Assembly (NCBI GenBank): GCA_024704765.1
Contig: JAKMXF010000277.1
Coordinates: forward strand, 310,001-374,000
Direction: 5' to 3'
DNA from: Oopsacas minuta
Taxonomy: Eukaryota; Porifera; Hexactinellida; Lyssacinosida; Leucopsacidae
DNA length: 64,000 bases
Below the pieces are notes generated by a model. The model searched no databases. It saw only the letters and a list, made by a program, of their open reading frames with translations, and had not been told where the DNA came from. Shown here in pieces: positions 56,131 to 64,000 of the stretch; the first letter of the stretch is position 1; every line of letters starts with the position of its first letter. A program made the translations under genes and the position numbers.

Positions 56131-56676
56131 TCAAAAATAGTCACTTTTACTATTATCAGCTCCTCCTTTCTTGAGGGCTTTTCCTAATGCCCTAAAACTG
56201 TTTGATCTTTCAGGACGCTTGAGGGCTTCTTGGTGACACGGATTTCTGAATCTCACATTAATATAATTTCGTTCAGTATCATCGCTGTCACAGGAGTCAG
56301 ATTCATTAATAACAGTTGATAGATGATTACGTTCTCTCCAAGCTAAGACCCTGTCTTCAAGATTTTCATGTGAATCAAAAGAAAAACTCTGCGACATTTC
56401 ATTCTTTGAGATTTTTTTCGGACTAAAAAATTCTTTTTCTGTTTCATAATGATTGAAAATTTTGTCATTTTCATCTTTCCACTTTAAAAGAGTAGTTTTT
56501 ATTTCCTCTAGGCTTGCAAGGTTCTTCTCTGATTTTGCATCTATTATCTTCTTCTTTGTAGCTATTTCTCCATGGATTTCTTCAGGATTTGTAACTATAA
56601 ATGTTGGGTTACTGATTGTTTGTTTGGTGATACAATGTTGTCGTTTCCAATATTTAAACAAATTCCAAGTGTTCAT
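56131..56676 (-). CDS. Unknown small charged protein
   Basis: 181 residues from ATG 56676. Lys/Glu-rich, helix-prone centre (TTLLKWKDENDKIF...), Ser/Asp-rich stretch (INESDSCDSDDTE) and a basic C-terminal segment (FRALGKALKKGG). No TM, no signal, no recognised domain. Confidence 0.42.
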   Translation of the reverse strand: MNTWNLFKYWKRQHCITKQTISNPTFIVTNPEEIHGEIATKKKIIDAKSEKNLASLEEIKTTLLKWKDENDKIFNHYETEKEFFSPKKISKNEMSQSFSFDSHENLEDRVLAWRERNHLSTVINESDSCDSDDTERNYINVRFRNPCHQEALKRPERSNSFRALGKALKKGGADNSKSDYF

Positions 56677-56858
56677 TTCGATATTAACAACTTAATACTT
56701 CTAGTACTCTCAATATATTCAATTCATTCCTTTATACTGTACATATATTCTGAAATGTATACTCAGTGATTATATTTCAAAATATCATTTCACCTCCTTC
56801 TGCATACCTTTCCATATCTTATAATGAAAATCATAATTATTAATACGTAAGTATATAA

Positions 56859-56999
56859 TCTATATTAATCAATCTCAATTTTGCTTGTCTGTTTGTTTGT
56901 CCGTTGATATGTAAATACCTTGTTGTTTTTATGAATAGGCTTGCTCTAAACGGCTAAACATTGGTAACACAGTACGCTGAATCCGAATTCACTCATTTT
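56859..56999 (+). mobile_element. Helitron-like 5' end fragment
   Basis: Starts A|TCTATATTAATCAATCTC, then ttgcttgtctgtttgtttgtccgttg and aggcttgctctaaacggct, as in the copies at 3457 and 6890. No 3' hairpin was found before gene C. Confidence 0.5.
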
Positions 57000-57300
57000 A
57001 TGCCTAAAGATTTGGACATTTTCGATTTTGAACTTGACCTAAGTTCAATATTATTTCCCCAAATAAGTACAATATTAATTAGCTAATACTAATGATATGA
57101 TGGTATAATGAAATGCAATATTAAATTGGGAATCAAACATTCAATAAGAAATAATACTAGTATTACATAATCCTGAGAAGTGAAGAGTAATGTATACAAA
57201 TCATACTAATTCCTAAATCATTGAAAAATTCTCAATTACTAGTATAAATAAATAATCTTGTTCAAATGGATTAAAAAAATTTTCCAGTGTATTATTCAGA

Positions 57301-58473
57301 ATGACTGATCTAGAATCAAACTCTACAGGGATAGACCTTCTGTATTCGATTTCTATTAATAGCAATAAAGTGTGTACAATAATATTGTATGCTTCGATGT
57401 TCAGTTTGTGTTTTCTATCTTTCATTTGGTCAATTAACTTAATTTTCTCTGTTCTAAAAGAGAAAAAGAATCAAAAGAACCTCTACGAAATGAAGAATTC
57501 TATCCAAAGAGAACTATGGAAGCTAAAAATTGTGAATAGCGAAAGGAAAATAATTAGAAATAAATTTTTAATCGCAATTACCACAATAGAATGGCTAATG
57601 ATGTTTAGTATATGCTCAATGGTGATTATGGGAACCACAAGAACATTTGTTGATAATAGAGAATTCTTTATATACCCAATAATAATGTCTAATTGTTTAT
57701 ACAATACAATGGCAGAAGATTTCTGGGGAAAATTATTAATCACATTTATCGTGACTATTTTCCTTTTTCAACTCATCCTACTTAGAATACTTACACAATA
57801 TCTATGTTCACAATACAATTTCTACACTAATGGAATATTCAGGATAAGTAGACAATTCAAATTAGCAATTTTCTGGTTGATAATTATTTTCATACTCGGG
57901 TTAATCCGTCAGACAATCATCTTACAATGGATTATAGTTGATATTTACTTCGCATATGAATTTGCTTGTTACTTCAAGGCTACAATATTACTCGCAAACC
58001 TCCTATACAAGCGATACTTTGACGCCAAATTTCATGAATATCAAGCCAACTCAGTCGTCGCGTATTACAGATGGGCATATATAGAGTTCAAAATTGGTTC
58101 CTGTATCCTCGTGGCATCATTCTTCATGCATGTATTGAGTTTGATTACATTTGTGATATTTTCAATCTTGTGGTTAGTTCTCACTTCTCCAAATCATTGG
58201 ATTCAAGTCTTATTCCTAAACGGGAAAATTGAAGATTTCAATTTATTTTCTCATCATTATCGACAACAGTTACAAATATTTCTTGAAGTGTACAATAGTA
58301 TGGAATTAGTGTGTTTGGCAATTGGCTGGAGTTTACTTGTTATCCCTTACGTCATCGTCTCTCTGAGACTTTGCTCAAATACAATACGAAAGCCTTTTAG
58401 AATCTACGACTATAAGAATCGTGAATTAATTCAAGCACTAATAGAGAAAAATAATCAGTGTTATCATAAATAA
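57301..58473 (+). CDS. Orphan seven-pass membrane protein C (divergent)
   Basis: 390 residues, intronless. Hydrophobic segments near 24-50, 88-112, 140-165, 182-206, 208-238, 256-285 and 335-365, with basic loops after TM1 (KEKKNQKNLYEMKNSIQREL) and TM5 (LYKRYFDAKFHEYQ). Spacing and charge pattern match proteins A and B, including the loop before TM2 that ends ERKIIRNK (A/B: EYRK). Sequence identity is low, so shared ancestry is likely but not proven. No GPCR signature motifs. Confidence 0.55.
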   Translation: MTDLESNSTGIDLLYSISINSNKVCTIILYASMFSLCFLSFIWSINLIFSVLKEKKNQKNLYEMKNSIQRELWKLKIVNSERKIIRNKFLIAITTIEWLMMFSICSMVIMGTTRTFVDNREFFIYPIIMSNCLYNTMAEDFWGKLLITFIVTIFLFQLILLRILTQYLCSQYNFYTNGIFRISRQFKLAIFWLIIIFILGLIRQTIILQWIIVDIYFAYEFACYFKATILLANLLYKRYFDAKFHEYQANSVVAYYRWAYIEFKIGSCILVASFFMHVLSLITFVIFSILWLVLTSPNHWIQVLFLNGKIEDFNLFSHHYRQQLQIFLEVYNSMELVCLAIGWSLLVIPYVIVSLRLCSNTIRKPFRIYDYKNRELIQALIEKNNQCYHK

Positions 58474-60021
58474 TAATCATAGAAAGTATATCTGTCTTAT
58501 CCAATCATGTTATGTAATCAAATGAATATTTTGTAGACAACCATTGTAATTAAACAATACATTCTCACCTAATAACGCACTACAGAGATATTATAGTAGC
58601 AGGGAAGGATCAGGGGGTCGCGTGGGGTTACAACCAGTGATGTTTTCCCAATTTAGAAGTGGGGGAACGCTCTATCCACCTAGGCGTGGAAAATGATGTA
58701 ATAATTAAATTCAGATGTTAAAATACAAATATTATTACTACTATACTACAAGGAGGAATTACAATTTATGCCAACTACAATTTTGTTTGTTCTGTGCTAG
58801 TGATATCTGGGAGAACCGCGTCCCCCGCGAAAATATCACTGGTTACAACCCCCATTGAATTTACACGACCTTTGATATCCCTTATACTTTGGATAAATTA
58901 GTGTGCGGTTGTGCTAGATTCTACAACTACGTTTTAGACCTAACCGGATCTTCCAGTCCTGTACTACACATGTGAGTATGTTCAAATTACATGTACATAT
59001 TCCTATAGAAGATTTGCCGAGTATTTGTACTGCTGCATCCAAGCCGACTGTTGCGAACTACATTATTTTGTGATCAATAAATATTCACTGGGCACTTTAG
59101 TGAAGATTACTGTATTACCTATCAAATATATATCTTCTCTCTCATAAAGTAATGTAGTGTGGAAATTGGGTAAATAGCACTCTTTTGCATATGGATATCA
59201 GGGGCATTACCCCTGGGGGCAAACTGAGTCCCAGACTCCCAACTCATGATGGTATTTTATACAAGTATAACTCCCTTTGAGTAATCCTGGATACGACCAT
59301 AAGTAGAGTTTCGTATTCAATTAAATTATAAACAATTGAATACGAAATACACAGCATGTACCTGACCATTTGAATTTTGAGAGCTTTCTAACAGATATAT
59401 CTCTCTCAAAATTCTAAAACATGTATTCATCTCACAATATTCAAGCGATACGTGTAAAATATATTTATATAAACTGTATTCAAATCGTATTGTACATACT
59501 ACATACAGTATTGATGAAATACATATGTTCCGCGCCAAGTATGAATTTGGGGAAACTAGGAATATTTCTACTTGGCCCAGCGCAAAATAGGAATTAAAGT
59601 ATTGTGAAATTTTAATGGGTTGTATTTCCAACTTAATTCAACAATGATAATTATCGAATTACTCACTAATGACATGTCTGACATTGATCCAAGAGAAAAT
59701 TCTTCACCTCAATCCAAATACTAGTGAAGTAAATGCACCAATACAAAAGTAAACGCATTCTAATTAACTAGTCGATAAAAATCCCCCTACACATACCAGT
59801 ATCACTTCAAATACACCAACCATCAAAGAAGCGGAAGCCAAGCATCTAAATAATTCCGTAACGGTATGTCTGACATTAATCTATGGGAAAATATCTTTAT
59901 AGAAAGTATTCCTAATTAGTTGTGCCAAGTAGGAATATTCTTAGTTTGCACAAATTCCTGCATATATAGTGTCCATGTCAATATATTCGTATAATTATAT
60001 ATGTGTACACTAATATCAAAA
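58474..60021. other. Intergenic
   Basis: Contains the hAT MITE listed separately and otherwise AT-rich DNA with no coding signal. Confidence 0.3.
58635..58841. mobile_element. hAT-type MITE, 8-bp TSD
   Basis: 207 bp. Ends CAGTGATGTTTTC and, reverse-complemented, CAGTGATATTTTC, flanked by perfect gttacaac (58627-58634, 58842-58849). No ORF. Confidence 0.9.
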
Positions 60022-61616
60022 TCAAAAACAATACGTGTTCTTCTTATCACCAACGTTAGAATCTGGATCTATTATAACCCTGTTATTGTGCATAATATCA
60101 CCAGTATTGTACCTCTCCTTGTTTTCAAATAAACTCCTTTTAATATCACAAACAATGGTCAAAAAGGCTTGCTCTACATTAATAGCACACTTTGCACTTG
60201 TCTCTATGAAGTTAATCTTCATTTCATCAGCAAACTCTTTAGCTGTAGAGTAGTCTATTATCTTCTGACTTGTCATATCACATTTATTGCCTACCAACAA
60301 CTTACATGCATTTGGAATGCAGTAAGTTTCAATTTCCTGTAGCCATTGCTTAATATTACCTAGAAATTTGATAAAATACTCAATTGAAAATACATTAAAC
60401 AATAAATTCAAGGATAACACATTCATTATTCAAATTTTTCCAAACTATTGGAGACTGAAAAGTATATTATTCAATCACAACTAACAAACCTAATGGTGTA
60501 TAAGATTTTCCAAAAAGGAAGCCTTTGGCCAGTGCTGCCAAGTGAATTCAGAAAATTATTGAGATTGACAAAAAATTTATGTAGAAACCAAATTCTTTAC
60601 GGAGCATTTATAATTCCTTATTGAGCCTAACAGGTCTTAATTTGCTTTTACAAATGCCATTAGCTAACAACTTTTATTAATAATCATTAATATATGTAGA
60701 TATATGCACGCTTTCGCGTTTGTAAACAATAAATTTTAATCACTATCAGCATGCAACAAACTATCAAACTACTATTGTATATGGTCGTACATACTTTGAG
60801 AAAATAACTCGCACATTTTCGAGGTAGGTACAAACGTTGAGGAATTTTGAATATTGACCTTTATCGTTAGCAAAAGTATTACACGTACAGGTAATTCGAT
60901 AGAAATATATAGAAATAAGTCTTCATACGTAGATACGTAGATAACAGTCAAATTTACATAGTCTACATAAATTACGGAGATTTGGCAGCACTTCCTTTGG
61001 CTGACACGAAGTGTTAGAAAGCGCGCACCGCAAGCAAGCGAAGTGGCTTGTTATTCTAGAATAGGAAATTTCCTATCGCCGATAAATCGATAAATTAGTG
61101 TCAACAAGTTTCAAATTTAACTTGAATTTTTCCAAATATTACAAGATCTGTTCCCAAACATTTTAGTAACGGAAGAATGTACGAACTTTCATTATATCAA
61201 CATTTACCATATTCCTAGACAAAATGGACAAATCGAAGACTCATTCTGCTTAGTTAATGATAACAGGCTATGATTCATATCGTAGTAACTTAGAGCACAT
61301 TATTGTTTGCCACAAACTTACTGAAAGTATCTTGATCAGTGACGTCATACACCATCATGATACCATGCGCACCTCTGAAATATCCTTTAAATGCACCCAG
61401 AGAATTCGCGAACCTGAAAGAAATGAATGTATCCCATATCTGTAGCTTGATAGTTTTACCATCTACATTAACAGTGTGGACTCTAAAGTCCACAGGATGC
61501 AGTCTAAAGTACTCAGTGTATGAATCTTCCACAAACCGTAGAAGGAGATTGGACTTTCCGACTCTTGAATCACCGACTATGAGAAGTTTGAATAGGTAGT
61601 CATAATCTACACTCAT
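60022..61616 (-). CDS. Degenerate Rab1-like GTPase, 2 exons
   Basis: Exons (5' to 3') 61616-61322 and 60359-60022 join in phase 1 to 210 residues (Rab1 is 205). Rab1-like blocks: [13 protein letters not shown]-type strand, [47 protein letters not shown] and ETSAK. Three functional sites are altered: the P-loop reads GDSRVGKS (Arg at the Ras Gly13 position); switch I reads YFRLHPVDF, losing the Mg-binding Thr; and AGQE of switch II is replaced by FISF. The C-terminus ends TYCF, with no CC or CxC prenylation pair. It can still show an NKxD guanine-binding site. It may be a non-cycling Rab or an early pseudogene without stops. Confidence 0.8.
61010..61052 (+). repeat. Hairpin repeat end in Rab intron
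   Basis: gcgcgcaccgcaagcaagcgaagtggcttgtta resembles the 3' hairpin ends at 3876 and 52838. Probably a remnant of the same repeat family. Confidence 0.35.
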
Positions 61617-61853
61617 ATTGACCTGAACAAAAAATGGCTTCGCTATAATCCCTGATGGTTTTATTAGACGCGAAATACAACAATAATTTCGGGAATCAGG
61701 GCTGGATTAGGTTATGCCAGGCCTGGGTGTATAGATTAATGAAACTATCAAAAAGTATTCTACATTATTTAGGAATTTACATACTCAGAAAACAAAATTA
61801 AATACTAAATTGACATACATAATCATATGAAAACTCCTGAAATTTGATATATA

Positions 61854-63162
61854 CAGGGTGGTCCATAAGTTCTGTCCCACAGATAAAAGGTCATAATTTT
61901 GGCAAAACTAACTGAAATGACTTAAAATCTTAACACAATAACGTACACATTATTTGGATAATAATATATTAGGCTTATTCAATATATCCATCTTTTTTCT
62001 TAATTACAGCCCTAAGTCGTGAAGGAACCGCCTCTACTGCCATTCGCATGGTTTCCTGGGGGATTTCATTCCAAGCACATATTATTGATCGCTTCAGGGC
62101 CTCCAAATTTTTATGGGATTTACAACAAGCCTTTGTTTGTAATATAGACCAAACTGAGAAGTCTAGAGGGTTAAGGTCCGGACTAGATGGGGGCCATTCC
62201 TGTTTGGAAATAAAGTCAGGAATTTCGGAGTGAAGCCAGCTTTGAGTGGTATTTGCTGTATGAGCAGGGGCACCGTCTTGTTGGAACAAAAAGGGTTCAT
62301 TGTTAAACATCGACTTGCTAAGATCTTTGACTATAGGCTTTAGAACAAGTTTTTGGTAAGTTTGAGCATTTATTTTTACCCCAGTTGGGATGAAAACTAT
62401 TGGAGTCCGGCCAAGTGAAGATATTCCAGCCCAAACCATGACAGAACATGGTTTCTGTACTCTTTTTACATATCTGTACTCCTCAGGGATGGTAAACGCT
62501 GTAGGAGCAATATTCTGTCGTTTTGTTGATTATAAGCTTCCTCTATCGTAAATAATTTCTCATCTGAGAACAAGACGGGATCAAGACCTTGGATAGCGAA
62601 CCGGTCAATGAGACCTTTGCTTCTCTTCAGCCTCTTCTCCTTCATTACCTTTGAAAGACAGTGTACTTTACGTTTTTTAAATGAGGATAAACCCAGGTCT
62701 CTTTTGACAATTCTTTGGAGGGAAGAACGAGATACCTTGAGCTCTGCAGCCATTTTTCTCACGGATCGACTGGGATTTCGCCATACACGACCTCTTACGA
62801 TCTTCCTCATCCTTGTTGTCGTTACAGATGCGGGACGACCAGATCTGGGCTTGTCAGAGACGCTGCCAGTATCTTTATACCTATTGATGGTACGGTACAC
62901 AAACTTTCGCCTCGTTTTAGGAATATTGAGAATTTTCAAAATTTCACTTTGATCTTTCCCTTTTCGATATAATTCGATAATTGTCAACCTTTCCGTTTCC
63001 ATCGAGGAATTTGTCTAGCTAAAACTATGAGATGTTAAGATGAACAGTTTAGAATACTTATAAGACTATATAGAAGCTTGAAACGCAAAACCAATTACCT
63101 AGCTTTACCATAAAATCTATGGTTATGTATTAAAGTATGGGACAGAACTTATGGGCCACCTG
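61854..63162 (-). mobile_element. Tc1/mariner-type element (DD37D)
   Basis: 1309 bp, TA on both sides (61852-61853, 63163-63164). Ends CAGGGTGGTCCATAAGTTCT and, reverse-complemented, CAGGTGGCCCATAAGTTCT. Carries a transposase with a single frame break. Confidence 0.93.
61975..63002 (-). pseudogene. Tc1-like transposase with one frameshift
   Basis: Starts at ATG 63002 with paired HTH domains (TIIELYRKG..., GRPASVTTTRMRK), then SDEKLFTIE. The frame shifts near 62515; the second frame carries VWAGISSLG, FLFQQDGAPAHTA and WPPSSPDLNPLD. I counted 37 residues between the second and third Asp (DD37D, the spacing described for maT-type elements). One base change would separate it from an open frame, so it decayed recently. 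Confidence 0.88.
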
Positions 63163-63302
63163 TACAGATAAGCATTAAAGAATACGTATCAAGTAAGAGC
63201 ATCATGAATAGCAGAAAATATTCAGATTATATGTGTTAACAACAATGACAAAAACTGATGTGTATCCTGCCGCTAACGGAAGAGCCTGGATTTAAGAGAA
63301 TC

Positions 63303-63594
63303 CGTTTATCATGCGTAATATCACCAGTGTTGCTATTCTCCTCGTTTTCAAATAAATTCCTTTTGATATCACAACAATGGTTAAAAAGGCTTGCTCTACA
63401 TTAATAGCACACTTAGCACTTGTCTCTATGAAGTTAATCTTCATTTCATCAGCAAACTCTTTAGCTGTAGAGTAGTCTACTATCTTCTGACTTGTCATAT
63501 CACATTTATTGCCTACCAACAACTTACATGCATTTGGAATGCAGTAAGTTTCAATTTCCTGTAGCCATTGCTTAAAATTACCTAGAAATTTGAT
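63303..63594 (-). pseudogene. Duplicated Rab exon 2, frameshifted
   Basis: Near-identical to exon 2 of the Rab gene at 60022-60359, including the acceptor aaatttctag. One base is missing after the AFLTIV codons (attgttgtg against attgtttgtg), which shifts the C-terminus. The matching first exon is not in the window and may lie beyond 64000. The Tc1 element sits between the two copies. Confidence 0.8.
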
Positions 63595-63614
63595 TTCTGG
63601 ATGCCAAAACTCGT

Positions 63615-64000
63615 CTCGTACCACTTTTCGCAGGCAAATCTGGTCGGGACAGATCACTTTTAGTTGCTAAAACAAGTATCTGATTATTTTTAGCCAGCTA
63701 AAACTGGTCACCGCCACTTTTTGGGAACCAAAACCTGTCCAGGTAAAATTTTGGGCTATCTAGAAATTATAACTATGTGTTAATTATGCACCATTTAATC
63801 TGTTCAATAAATCAAATTTCTATCAAATTTCTATATCTCTATAAGGCATAGTCTCCTGAAGGAACAAGAAAACGATTCAAGAAAATACCAATAATCATGC
63901 TTTCAAAAGAATGCTGATAGTATATCCATAGAAAAAGTATAAGATGAATGTATTGAGAATTCAGAAGGCAGAATTATCTGACACAGAATTTGTATTTCAA
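63615..64000. other. Window end, no gene seen
   Basis: AT-rich. It may be intron of the upstream Rab copy. A ggacaggt/ctaaaactgg-type motif recurs loosely at 63640-63750. Confidence 0.25.

Noticed and set aside
62608-62972. Plus-strand ORFs within the Tc1 element
   Set aside because: Antisense shadows of the transposase.
1-64000. CRISPR arrays, bacterial operons or Shine-Dalgarno sites
   Set aside because: No regularly spaced repeats with unique spacers; gene structure is clearly eukaryotic with introns.

Overview
The window looks like nuclear DNA from an invertebrate animal. It is AT-rich, its introns obey GT-AG, and its genes sit between many short DNA transposons. The recognisable genes are metazoan: phytanoyl-CoA hydroxylase, cathepsin B, EPHX4-like epoxide hydrolases, TTC27, a PLAT-lipoxygenase, and Rho and Rab GTPases. 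Many genes have one exon, and several belong to families often expanded in early-branching animals (coiled-coil/DUSP, NHL propeller, RBR ligase, orphan multi-pass proteins). A sponge or a similar lineage is my guess. I cannot fix the phylum from the sequence alone.

Layout. 0-5.2 kb: an RBR ubiquitin ligase, a tail-anchored UBE2J-type E2 with a very long linker, and a coiled-coil/DUSP protein on the opposite strand; this is a small ubiquitin-themed cluster. 5.8-9.3 kb: a complete four-exon PHYH gene (-) with a PTS2 signal. 9.8-10.8 kb: intronless cathepsin B (+). 11.4-14.2 kb: two tandem epoxide hydrolases (-) sharing a short, nearly identical tract. 15.5-24.8 kb: a complete five-exon TTC27 gene (-) with an intronless NHL-like gene on the other strand inside intron 3. 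26.5-27.0 kb: weak ORFs. 27.6-32.5 kb: a seven-exon PLAT-lipoxygenase (-). 33.2-36.5 kb: an apparently intact Ginger1 DNA transposon (integrase-like transposase plus OTU protease, CCGG target duplication) inside a hAT-type element. 36.5-43.6 kb: gene-poor, with hAT-type MITEs, possible isolated exons and a frameshifted mariner. 43.6-45.2 kb: a secreted or anchored orphan and a single-pass membrane protein. 46.7-58.5 kb: three intronless orphan proteins predicted to cross the membrane seven times. Two of them are near-identical inverted copies flanking an atypical Rho gene, and two unknown ORFs lie among them. 60.0-63.6 kb: a degenerate Rab1-like gene, a Tc1-like element, and a frameshifted copy of the Rab second exon.

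The exon structures of PHYH, TTC27, the lipoxygenase, the Rho, the Rab and the Ginger1 transposase were rebuilt by hand. In each, splice sites and phases close into one frame whose length fits the family.

The best candidates for something undescribed are the seven-pass family, with its mosaic of identical and divergent blocks, and the two small GTPases that have lost residues needed for GTP hydrolysis. The cleanest mobile-element result is the nested hAT/Ginger1 structure with both target duplications preserved.
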